Shown here: positions 22,239-32,464 of the stretch, piece by piece | How positions within the stretch are numbered: position 1 is the stretch's first letter | Layout of the letters: each line of letters starts with the position of its first letter | Assembly (NCBI GenBank): GCA_026315105.1 | Contig: CM048744.1 | Span: forward strand, 347,161,668 to 347,225,667 | Length of the DNA stretch: 64,000 nucleotides | Source of the DNA: Locusta migratoria | Lineage: Eukaryota; Arthropoda; Insecta; Orthoptera; Acrididae | Direction of reading: 5' to 3' | Notes under the pieces: model-generated | The model's input: only the letters and a program-made list of their open reading frames with translations | What the model was told of the DNA's origin: nothing | Databases searched by the model: none | Program-made: the position numbers and the translations under genes

Positions 22239-22547
22239 CTACAATACACTTCTGAAATAGGTTGTACAGATGTAAACGTTCAGTAAACTTGTGGAATCGC
22301 TCGCAGCACAGAGGTCACGCTTTGCTGTATCTCCGCAACCGTTGCGAAGCGGGGCTAATTTAAGACAGGAAACAAGTCTACCGGCGCCAAATCTGGAGAA
22401 TAAGGAGGGTGTAGCAGACAGTGACCTTGCGTATAGTAAGACAGTTGAGCACGCAGAGCGCCTGCGCGGACGGGCATTGTCGCGCAGGAAATTTCCACTG
22501 TCCACTCCGGTACCGTTCTGGCCGATGCGTTGCAGAAGCCATTTCAA
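22239..22547 (-). pseudogene. Mariner transposase fragment
   Basis: The minus strand encodes a DNARPR motif, matching the catalytic DNARPH block of mariner transposases. After a frameshift it reads PPYSPDLAPVD, the hallmark second block. The upstream DDE part and terminal repeats are missing or unrecognisable, so the copy is dead. Confidence 0.75.
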
Positions 22548-22624
22548 AACTCCCTCTTACGCTATGACCCTGTGGTAAAAATTCATGAGGGATCAAGCTC
22601 CATGTAGCAATGACACGACTTCTC

Positions 22625-22800
22625 ACACCGATCCTGTTGGTTGGGTCGCAGAGTATCATGGTTTGAAGCAAGGGGGCCCGGGTTCGATTCCCGACATGGG
22701 ACTGGGTGGTATAATCAATCATCGGAACGTAAATCGCCCACGCGACGTCAAGTACTCAACACTACAGCGGCCGAACAATACCATAAGGTATCTGCCGGCC
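22625..22800 (+). repeat. tRNA-derived SINE (family D)
   Basis: The head shows the box-B-like GGGCCCGGGTTCGATTCCCG, followed by a body containing GGGACTGGGTGGTATAATC and CCGGCC near the end. A shorter relative lies at 36268-36400. Confidence 0.65.
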
Positions 22801-24329
22801 AACGAAGCCATTGTCTCAATGGAATGCTTTGCATGATATAGGGCGCTTGTTGACATTTCCTCAATGTCTACGTGCGGGCCCTCATCCTCGCCAGCGCGGT
22901 TTGTGAAATAGGGGACTATTCACGGAACTTTCCAGACGTACCTTATACTTTCATTTTAATAAGCTGCTGTTCAGAAAATAAGTTTACATGGTCCGCAGTG
23001 TTTGACAGTAATCTGCTATCTGAGGTAAGGCGTTACATCTTCACATTCAAATCTTTATATTTGTTTATGTTCAGTAAGTGTAAATGAATTTTAAATGTGA
23101 TGGATTCACGGTCATGACTAATGTAACCAATTTTAATCTTCGTCCAATATTACAGTATGGTGTCTGCGTGTGTTAACGATTATGAAGCATAATTAAGAGT
23201 CAGGCTACATCCACCTAGAAGTAATCAAAACAATCAACTGAAGATTATAGTACTCTCGAAAAACTTGACAATAGAAAACTGCCATAATCGCTTTTGAACG
23301 TTTACTCCTCCAAAGACGCGGTGTGGAACTATAAATTCACCGTAGTCTCACTTTTATAGTGGTTAACATTTTCTTTAATTTTGTAAAGGAAATTTAAAGC
23401 ATTTCAGAATGCTGTAACCTGCATGTGAAGTGACGGGTGACAAAGAACATACCATACCTAACTAATCTCAGCTTTTCCCTCTCACGTAAGGAAATCCAGT
23501 AAGTTCTACCGGGCCGAATTATTCGCTGATGATTAATCAGCGGTGAAACGGACCTGTTTACCTCGCCAAGGAACTACCCTTATTAAAGTTACGTTTTGAC
23601 TTACTGCAGCGAGTGTATTGGTAGTGGCCAGCCGCCATCGAAACAGGTCTGTTTCGAGCGTGCGCTGTGTTGCCCGTTACGTTTACGTGATTATTTGACT
23701 GCCATTCGTCATATCGGGGCAGTCACCGTTATGGACTTTGACATAACAGGACCCAACGTCGTCACCATTTTGCAAAATACTGTTATGATCTTTGCTGCGG
23801 TATATCCAGAAGTAACGCCATTGTTAGCGCTTTTGTGAAGTTCACATACAAGTTCGTCTCACAGATGCCGTTGCAAGTATGAGTTTTTGTAGAAAATGCA
23901 TGACTCCTAAGAATCTTAGACTAAACGCCATAGAGGAAAAGTGGCTTTAGATTCTTAAGTAAACACTGAACGCAAATGGGAAGCATTTTCACTGGTGTCT
24001 ACCCAATCTTTGAGAACCAGTTTAACTATAAGCCGATTGTATTACATTTTAGTAATAAATAAAAGGTAAAGAAAACACTTGCTTAAAAATGAATCTAACG
24101 AAAATTTTTACAAATACTTCCGCAACAACTTTCAAGTAAGTGTTTTGAATTAAAATTATGTTTAATATTTTTACGTAATTTCTGCATTCCCCATATCAAG
24201 AGAATGCCGATAAAGTCCAACTAGATATGACAGTCTTACCTGATAAGCCATAATTTTGAGATACAGGTCAGATTCCGTGATTGCTAAATAAACTTGGGAG
24301 TCAGGTAAACCAATCGTCAGTTCGAAGTA
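22801..24329. other. No recognisable feature
   Basis: An 80-codon ORF at 23596-23838 (plus) has no recognisable domain. The remainder is AT-rich. Confidence 0.45.
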
Positions 24330-24420
24330 GCAGTGCTTTACTTGCCATGGTGCTGTGAGTAGCTTCCTGTTGTATTCTTAGACCATTTAATTGCTCAGCT
24401 CAGTTATAGGTAAAGTGCGA
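24330..24420 (-). repeat. Degenerate SINE family A fragment
   Basis: CAGTGCTTTACTTGCCATGG followed at the right spacing by CAGTTATAGG matches the body of family A. The head is lost. Confidence 0.45.
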
Positions 24421-24509
24421 AGTCGTGAGAAGGAAGCCGTTTAACTTCATTTACACGATGAATCAGGCCTTAAATTCGTCTAAACTCTAGGAATTAATTA
24501 GGTCTTTAA

Positions 24510-24835
24510 TTTGAGAACAAAAAGTGTCGTGGGAAACGAAGCAAAGGTTACGTTTCATTGGCAGAAGATGCACCAGTTCTAGTAAAGAAACTACTTACAG
24601 TACGCTTGTACTGTTTTGGAGTATCGCTGAGCAGTATGCGATCCCACCAAGTGGGACCGACATATTCAATGTTCAAAGGAGGGCACCTCGTTTTGTATTA
24701 TAGCGGTACAGAGGAGTGTCAAGAAAATCACGCTCGAGTTGGAGTGGCAGTCATTGAAAAACGCGAGATTTATTTGTGAAACTCTCCAGAAACATTCTCC
24801 GCTTACAATCATTTTGTTAGCACCCACCTTCACAG
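24510..24835 (+). pseudogene. Decayed LINE ORF2 C-terminal region
   Basis: Collinear with 37230-37560: GTGTCGTGGGAAA..., then the TTGGAGTATCGCTG region equivalent to LEYC..VWDP, then AACATTCTCCG. Several indels are present. The matching 3' end, with AGATGTAGG repeats, may be 25714-25790, separated by later insertions. Confidence 0.65.
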
Positions 24836-25246
24836 GGAGACTATAAAGCAGATCGAAAACAGATTTAAGTGTTACAAATATTAAACAATTAGAGGCACTG
24901 AAAAATTTACGGCGCGGCTGGGATCCAAACACGGGATTTCCTGCTTACTAGGCAGAAGTCAACTATTGTTATTTAAAAGCCGTTTTAATAAAACTTCTAC
25001 TTTTATGTCTATCACTTATTTCACTGTGTACAAAAATGTAAAACAATCTTCTGCAACTGATTATTTCTCCTCATTGCCAGTTTCCTCTCTTACAGTACTC
25101 CTTGGTGTTGGGATCCATTTCCAAGGTGGTGGCTTGCCTGTTCGTACATTCCAAAGCCTTCGCATTCCATTTCTGCCTGGCGGGGTACAACAACCGTGTT
25201 AAGTCGAAATCTTGAATAAAAGTGTTTTGGTTGCAAAAAACTTATT

Positions 25247-25287
25247 GAAATGACGCGTTTCGCCCGGTTAGAGCATCTTCAGATTTC
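25247..25287 (-). ncRNA. Minimal hammerhead ribozyme-like motif, perfect core
   Basis: Minus strand: stem I GAAAT (25287-25283) pairs with ATTTC (25251-25247), 5 of 5 Watson-Crick. Core CTGAAGA (25282-25276), then T and stem II GCTC-TAACC-GGGC. GAAA (25261-25258), self-complementary ACGCGT and cleavage-site C25252 follow. Every residue of the hammerhead catalytic core is matched. The only oddities are one extra U before stem II and a loopless stem III, which would favour a dimer. Confidence 0.68.
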
Positions 25288-25633
25288 TAAGCAGAAAAAA
25301 TTATGCACATCTTACAATTTCTACATGGCAATATTAGAAAAAATTTAATTTTGTTAGATATGTAACCATGTTGAAGTCAGTAATAAGAGATTTCAATATC
25401 CATTCTATTGATCTTTGTATCAATTTGTTTAACGGACAGTTAACGCTGATCAACGGATTACATTTTATACTGTCTCGGTAAGACATCCTATGGCTGCATT
25501 ATGACCTAAACACCCTCTATCAGGTAAAACAGTACCTACATTACAATCCCTTATTGATTTCAACGTTTTTATGTAGCTAACAAATTTTGTAATATTGCCA
25601 TGTAAAAATTGAATTATGTGGATCATTTCTTGT

Positions 25634-25674
25634 TAAATCTGAAGATGCTCTAACCGGGCGAAGCGCATAATTTC
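25634..25674 (+). ncRNA. Decayed hammerhead-like motif (right arm)
   Basis: Core CTGAAGA and stem II are identical to the left-arm copy, but GAAA has become GAAG and ACGCGT has become GCGCAT. This should abolish activity. Confidence 0.4.
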
Positions 25675-25713
25675 AATAAAGGTTTTTGCAACCAAGACAT
25701 TCTTTTATTCAAG

Positions 25714-25790
25714 AGAACTACAAAAGCTGTTCGATAAACCTGCGAGGGAAAATGTGAGTTGCAGAGTAAATGTGTAGATGTAGGTGGAAT
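25714..25790 (+). repeat. 3' end of a LINE, AGATGTAG-type tail
   Basis: The AAATGTGAGTTGCAGAGTAA segment and GTAGATGTAGG tail match 37715-37755. Confidence 0.5.
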
Positions 25791-25859
25791 ACGATGGTAT
25801 GAGGAGGATTACCAATCCTCACTTTTCGGTTTGCATGTTTCATAATCTTGCCAGAGGTT

Positions 25860-25945
25860 AAAGTAGTGGTAAAACGATTGGCCGGGGCTCGAACTCTTTG
25901 CCTTTGGAGTTTAGGTGTGGAGCCTTGTGACGTGGCTATGCGCGC
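25860..25945 (-). repeat. tRNA-derived SINE head (degenerate)
   Basis: On the minus strand, box B reads GAGTTCGAGCCCCGGCC, preceded by a box-A-like part. No body was identified. Confidence 0.4.
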
Positions 25946-25954
25946 CATGGCGGG

Positions 25955-26110
25955 TGTCGGCAGGCTAGATTAGGCGCGCTATCTGCAGCACGTGGCCGCT
26001 ACTGCGCAGCGGCAGGCCCGCCAGCTCCGCTCCTCTCACTTGACTCACCGCGCTGACTGTCGCGCGGTATGCCAGGCGGCCCAACTTCCGGCCAACTCAA
26101 CCAGTTGCAA
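25955..26110. other. GC-rich island upstream of a TATA box
   Basis: A CpG-rich block about 100 bp before the TATA element at 26209. Confidence 0.35.
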
Positions 26111-26208
26111 CGTTCAAAATCTACCTTCAACTGTTACAACTAGCTATTCCACTAATTAGTCCCTTCAAATACCAAGAAAAACGCCATACAAAGCGGTCCT
26201 ATAGGCAG

Positions 26209-26217
26209 TATATAAAA
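26209..26217 (+). promoter_or_regulatory. Candidate TATA box
   Basis: TATATAAAA at 26209-26217 has an A-containing initiator-like CCACTT about 30 bp downstream (near 26240) and a CpG-rich block upstream. No downstream exon was recognised, so this may be chance. Confidence 0.28.
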
Positions 26218-26259
26218 CCCTGCATGCCTCTGCTTGTTCCACTTTATATCAAAGTGCTA

Positions 26260-28150
26260 AAATCTTTGTGTACACACCTCTGTATGCGCAATAAACACTT
26301 CTCCCGAGCCATATATGATACGAATGGCAGTGTATACGCCACGTCTAATCTAGTTTACAGAGATGAAACTTCCTAGTAGGTTAACACCCTGGTTTTCGCC
26401 AAAGACCTAAATATAGAACTTGTTTTCGCTGCATTTTCACAGTAATGCTCGCGAGCGCGGTATTTGTCTCTCGCTAGAGCTACCTAGGCGTTTAGACTAC
26501 AGGGAGACGCTCTTAAGCGGTCAGCACATGGAGCGTGTATGTGAATCAAGCCCCTACCACGCCGTAGCGGAGAAGCGAGGCAACTGTCCCCGAACTGAAG
26601 CAGCTGACCACCGCCTTTTGTAGAGAAGAATCCTAGTACTGAGGCTGTGATTTCAAGTGTATGAGACGCAACAGGAGCAAAATAAAGCACAAAAACGCAC
26701 GCTTGTTTAAAAAATTACTGAGTACTGCAGTCTAAAAAACATTCTTAAATGAAGTCTTCAAATTTCTGAAATACGTCTGCACAGAGATACGAAGTTTAAG
26801 GATGTAAGGCTCTTTTCTGAGAAGGTGGAGCGATTTTGCATCGAAATGTTTGCATAAGATGATTCCATGAAACTTTTGAAGTAGCAGAGTGCGGCTATTA
26901 ATTCCACTTAATTTTCTGTAAGGCCCTGTTTATTTTTACCCACTACTCTGTTTTGAACACATTTTTGCATAGCATAGTTGTCTCTACATTCCTTTCCATA
27001 TTCCATAGAATTTCAACTTTCGAATTTGGGTATGAATAACTGCAATAACCCATACAACTTTAAATAGGCATTTCATTCACATTACTTTTTAACAGAGATA
27101 GTACCTCTCAAAGTGGCTGAGTTTGCAACATTCTATCAAATATTTGGCTATTTATGAAGTACAATCACTACATAAGTATCTAAAAGAAATTATTCGACCT
27201 ACTCTTGCATCATATTTAAAAAGTAAATACCGCATACGCCTAGTTCTTCATGCAGCTCAGTTTAGTACATAAATCGTGTTAGTATTTTTAGTAATTTATA
27301 TGCAAATAAAATGAATACTTGAGAGAGGCAACAAAGTACTTTTATCAGTTCTAGAGAATCATTTGTAAGAGGAAACCTAAACAAAAACGCTCATGATTTA
27401 TTATTTTTCCACGAAAATACTGTACGGTATACAAGTAATGACCGATCTGTGAAATTTAACACTATTTCGAACTTCGGCGTTGCTAACATTCTTACTGTTA
27501 CAATTAAAAGCGGCACAAAAACAATGTTTACGCACTGTTTCCTTGCAAATGGCGGCTTGTGTCACGTTCAATGTGAAGACGGGACACTAGCGCCAGCGAG
27601 CGGTCTAGTTTTTATTAGTATGTCTAAACGAGTGTGACCAACGTGGCGAATTTCTCATGTCAACGTACGAACAACCTCTCGATAACCGGTCATAAGAGTA
27701 CTATTTGTTGGAATAAATGCGTGGAAACATACGTGGTTAAAAAAATTCCGTATTACATTAATCTGCCGTTTGCAGAACTATCAACACTAAGTTTTCTTTA
27801 CATCATCTCTTGTAATTACATGTTAACCGACATAACAGTTTATGTATACACCACGTCTAATACTTTGATATTCAGATACCTTAGTGGCTGTAGCGCAGGC
27901 AGCAAAGTCGTGGCTTGTGGAATGGAAGATGTTCTACGGTGCTGGTACAGGGTTCCTCGAAAGCAAATAATTTTTCCCCTTTTGAGTTTTGATACACTTG
28001 AGGACTTCCTAATAAATTCGATGCTATTTACACATCCGCCGAGTTTGCACCTTAGAGTAAAACACGCACGTTCTACTGAATAGAAACTGACCGTGGAAGT
28101 ATGACCTTTAATTTTACTAAAAAGTGAGACTGTTGCAATAATGTTTACCT
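26260..28150. other. No recognisable feature
   Basis: The longest ORF is 149 codons at 27634-28083 (plus). It is hydrophobic in part and has no recognisable domain. Confidence 0.45.
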
Positions 28151-28370
28151 AATATGAAGACCAAAAAAATAAATGTTTCAAATGTTTGTATAGTCTATGG
28201 GACTTAACTACGTCGCCATCAGTCCCTAAACTTATAAACTACTTACGAACTAGGACGGCACAAATATCCATGCCCGAGGGGGGATTCGAACCCCCGACCG
28301 TAGTGGCCGTGCAGACCGTGACTGGAGCGTCTTAGTCCCCTCGGCCACCGCGGCCGACAATATGAAGACC
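28151..28370 (-). repeat. SINE family B with 12-bp target duplication
   Basis: The body is 28163-28358, flanked by AATATGAAGACC at 28151-28162 and 28359-28370. The tRNA head is on the right: box B complement GGATTCGAACCCCCGACC and a CCTCGGCCACCGCGGCCG start. It is the best-preserved family B copy. Confidence 0.92.
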
Positions 28371-29693
28371 TTTCCTAATTTTATATCGCAGTTTGTCATG
28401 AAAACTTTTATAATTCGCTACACTTTTTGATGTAAGATGCAACTTTTATAATAGTCTATATGTTCGTAGCTATTTGTAATGTAGGCCTATATCACGGAAC
28501 ATATGCAGAAGCGCGAAAATAGCTATTTCTTAGACAAAGCAGGAATTCTCTTATTTCGTAAAGAGAAATTCTAGAACGTTATTGTCGCCCACAATTATCA
28601 CTTGAGCGCGCTGCGGTCGCGTATAGCTTGTTGAGGCCGTCTCCGAACATTCAACCGCATTTTGGACTCTGCACGTTGACCACACGCGCTGTGCGTCAAC
28701 GGCTGTACGCTGAAAAACTGAAGCCTGCCTCCGTCATATTGCTAAGACTTGCACAAGTGTTCGTATGTAGAGCTGAGATTGTGTGTCATTTGAAACATGA
28801 CATACGTCCGGCTGTCTTGTCATGATGTACGACGTGTTTAAAGCGTGAAACTTACCGTTAATTTTTTTCAAATATCTTAGAAGTACTTATTCAAGGACTA
28901 CATTATTGGGAAGTACATACTTAGCACTGACAATTCAATGCAGTAACACGAAGAGGGTCGACTTAATGCATAGTTTTAACAAGCTCACCAAGATGACGGA
29001 CAGGCTTCAAGATTCTCGGCACATAACGCCATCTCCCTTTAACCTCTGACAGCTGAAAACGAAAAAGTGTCCTCTGCAACTACATCGTCCAAGTCAAACG
29101 TTATGGGTTCGAAAATACAGTCTGGTACACATGTCTGCCTGGCTGTTTCAAATTGCCGCACACCCGCACCCGACTGAAATTTTCACTCTGGATATGTTCC
29201 CGACAACCATGTCTCTTCCAGAGCTTCCCATTTAACTTTCCGTGAAATTTTCGTACGGGCTACACTAGTATTTCCAAGAGTGCGATTTGTCGCTCTTAAG
29301 TCTGCAAATCCTTTTCTTTACGGGTGTTGCGCACTTACACTCTAGTCCTTCAAATCCATATGCCGTTTGACAATAGCTCATTGTATGTAGTCTGATTTTT
29401 CAGTTTGTTCCCGAAACAAATAGCGTAACATGTTGCCCGCCAGTCCTACATTCACTACGTTTACATGGAACATCTTCCGGAAGACGAAAGCCCTTTTTCG
29501 CTGTGGTGTTTACATGGCATAGCCCGAATTTAATTTCTAGCCCACTTAATATGGCAGCTGAAAAACAGCTGATTCAGTTCCTGATTTAGTCAGCAAAATT
29601 GCTATTTTTGTTTAAATACAGATTCATGTTCACTAATATTTATACTTTTATTTCACATTAGAAAATATTACTTGCAATATGTTCCGAAAATTC
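28371..29693. other. No recognisable feature
   Basis: Only short ORFs; a GC-richer patch near 28600-28740 has no recognisable content. Confidence 0.5.
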
Positions 29694-30560
29694 CTAACAA
29701 GAAAACAATCTCACAAGCCAAGAACGCTTCAATAACACCGTAGATGCGAAGAGGTGACCGAGACGTGTAACCATCACGCCAGGTGATACGTCAGTATGGC
29801 GATGACGAATGCACACTTCCAATGTGCGTTCACCGCGATGTCGCCAAACACGGATGCTGCTACTAACAGAACCGGGAGTTATCCGAAGAAAAAATAAAAA
29901 AGGACTTGCCATTCGTGCACCCAGGTTCATCGTCGCGTACACCATCGAAGGCGCTTCCGTGTGATGCAGCGTCAAGAGTAACCGCAGTCATGGGTTCCGA
30001 GCTGATAGTCCATGCTGCTGCAAACTGTTCGCGCAGATGGTTTTTTGCAAACGTCTGCATCTGTTGACTCAGGATACGACATGTGGCTGCATGATCCGTT
30101 ACAGCCATGCGGGTAAGATGGCTGTCATCTCGACTGCTAGTGATACGAGGTCGTAGCGATCTAGCACGGCGTTCCGTATTGTCCTCCTGAACCCACCAAG
30201 TCCATATTCTAACAGTCATTGGATCGCGACCAACGCGAGCAGTAATGTCGCGATACGATAAACCGCAACCGCGATAGGCTACAATCCGACCTTTATCAAA
30301 GTCGGAAACGTGATGGTACGCATTTCTCCTCCTTACCTGAGGTATTAACGTTTCACCACACAACGCCGGTCATCTGTTTCTGTATAAGAAATCGGTTGGA
30401 AACTTTCCTCGTGTAAGCACGTTGTAGGTGTCGTCACCGGCGGCAACCTTGTGAGAGTGCTCTGAAAGGCTTATTTGCATATCACTGTACCTTCTTCCTG
30501 TCGGTTAAATTTCAAGTCTGTAGCACGTCATCTTCGTGGTGTAGCAATTTTAATGGCCAG
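29694..30560 (-). mobile_element. Tc1-like transposon remnant
   Basis: On the minus strand the 5' region (about 30400-30560) leads into a transposase N-terminus: FDKGRIVAYRGCGLSYRDI, then RVGRDPMTVRIW, the helix-turn-helix DNA-binding domain of Tc1-like transposases. A second frame gives IRVWRHRGERTLEVCIRHRH and SPGVMV from the catalytic domain. Frameshifts break the frame around 29900-30030, and the C-terminus and left terminal repeat are absent. It is a dead copy. Confidence 0.88.
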
Positions 30561-30584
30561 GAGGGTATTCAGAGAAGCGTTGTG

Positions 30585-31172
30585 GTCTACAGTCCGCAGA
30601 CCAGTTTGATGCAGCTCTCAACGCTACCCTGTCTTGTGCAAGCATCTTCATCTTACAATATGTACGGCAACCATCCTTTTGAATCTGCTGACTATTCATC
30701 CCTCTGTCTCCCTCTACGATTTTTACCCAACAATTCCCTCTAATGCTAAATTAACGATTCCTTGTGTGTTCCACCGATCTATCCCTTCTCTTAGTCATGA
30801 TGAGAGAAACTCTCCAATTCTGTTTAGCAGCTCAGTTACGTGATCTACCCATCTAATTTTTATCATTCGTCTGTAGCACCATATTTCAAAAGCTTTCTTT
30901 TGTCTAATTCCTTATCGTCCACGTTTCAGTCCCATACAGTGCTAAACTCCAGACATATGCTTTCAGAAAGGACTACCTAACAAATACTGGATGTCAAATT
31001 TTGCTTCAGAAACTTCTCCCCATAGCCATTCTGCATTTTATATGTAATCAGAAGTTATCTTGTTACCCAGATAACAAAACTTTTCTATTACTTTTATCGT
31101 CACATTACCCAATATAATTCCTTCAGCGTCGCCTGATTTTCTGACACTACCTTACTCCCGTTTTACTCTTGG
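30585..31172 (-). pseudogene. RTE-clade 3' fragment
   Basis: The reverse complement aligns with 54090-54750 of the intact copy. It runs from the AAAATCAGG segment through the post-RT region to the ATCAAACTGGTCTGCGGACT end. It has multiple indels and is 5'-truncated, as usual for LINE insertions. Confidence 0.85.
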
Positions 31173-31239
31173 TGGAGGAAAGAGGTAAATGGAAAATCTG
31201 TAGACAGGGGCAGCGGTGTAGCGGCTGGGAACTGGTGGG

Positions 31240-31480
31240 AGCAGCTGAGATAAGCGCCTTTGTTGCAGGAGTGGGCGGCGCGTGGGCGAGAACAAAGCCG
31301 GCCGCCCTACCTGCCTCCCGCGTGGCGGGGGCGGCAGCGGCGTGACGCACGCATTCCTCCGCCTGCCGGAGATTGCCGGCCCAATCTCCTCTCCCTAACT
31401 ACAAGCCTGTGCGGGACCAACGCGCCTGCTCCCACGCCTGCTCTCACTGCAGGCCACCACCAAACAGCCAACACGTACTT
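31240..31480. other. GC-rich island
   Basis: CpG-rich block with overlapping ORFs on both strands and no recognisable domain. Confidence 0.35.
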
Positions 31481-31638
31481 TCCATCTTACGAAAGCCAGT
31501 TCACATCATTGCAAGAGAATTTAAGTTTGTGTGTCACTTCATTGCAAATAGACACTCAAGTCATATTGAAATTACTTGCTAGCTTACGTGTGCCACGCGG
31601 CGCTATAACAAAGGGCGCAACTTGGCAAATGCTGTTAA

Positions 31639-32464
31639 TCTAATGTATAAAACAGTGTGTCCGTATGTTTGTACGTGTTGCATAAAAATCTACAGTTTTG
31701 TTCCAATCTTAATGAAATTTTGTACACATAAGCTTCAATCCATGACGACGGTCGCCGTAAGTGTAACAATCACATACGATACATAGTCAACGAGATATGA
31801 ACGTCATAATGAGATGCGCGAAACAATACTGCTTATTTTCACTCAAACCACTGCACCCATTTCAACCAAATTTAGTACACATTTCTTACCGTGAGGTAAC
31901 AATTGAAGGATGGTTGAGAATCACATACGGCACATGGTTCAAAAGATATTACGTCATAACCAATAGAAATCGTAAAAAATAATAATGCGGCGAGACTTTC
32001 GAAATACACTGTATGAGAATGACAGTACTTAGCGACTTGCAACCAACTTTAAACATAATTTCAAACCTTTATTAAACTTTTTCTCGCTGACAACCATAGC
32101 AAAATGATGAAAACGTTTCTCGCTTACTACTCTTCCGCTGTTTATGGAGTAAAACTACTGCATGCGGTATGATAATTTATAATTTGTACACTACAAATTG
32201 TAGCCGCTGGAAATTTTACAGATAGTACACACACATAGTTGAATGTACCTCCTACATTCAACCACAGTATGACACGTTAATGAGATGAGCACAAACTCAT
32301 GGAAAACATCCCCATGACGCACCAAGTCTTAATCTATTACTTCTTTACTACTAATTGTATCCCGAAAAGATTTTACAGACATACAGCCCTTATAGAAATG
32401 AATCTATACCTGAAAAGATAGCAGGAATAAATAAATACCCGGACAACGCCGGGTATTCAGCTAG
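31639..32464 (+). mobile_element. Non-autonomous Helitron-like element
   Basis: The 3' end has the Helitron signature. A perfect 8-bp stem ATACCCGG/CCGGGTAT with a short loop (32436-32457) lies 3 bp before the terminal CTAG (32461-32464), followed by T. The likely 5' end is TCTAATGTATAAAACAG at 31639, preceded by A, giving the expected A|TC...CTAG|T arrangement. The interior contains GAGATATGA.CGTCATAA-like repeats shared with 49436-55310. There is no Rep/helicase ORF. Confidence 0.72.

Larger units (their letters stand above)
25211..25713. mobile_element. Foldback element with outward-facing hammerhead motifs
   Basis: A 503-bp palindromic element whose arms of about 170 bp (25211-25380 and 25545-25713) share a CTTGAATAAAAG end, GCAAAAA and CCGGTTAGAGCATCTTCAG. 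The left arm carries a perfect-core hammerhead on the minus strand, the right arm a mutated one on the plus strand. Both point outward and are followed by AATAA-type signals. There is no ORF and no clear target duplication. It appears to have split an older LINE tail. Confidence 0.8.

Noticed and set aside
27634..28083. 149-codon ORF on the plus strand
   Set aside because: No recognisable domain, no splice or promoter context, and its composition fits random AT-rich sequence.
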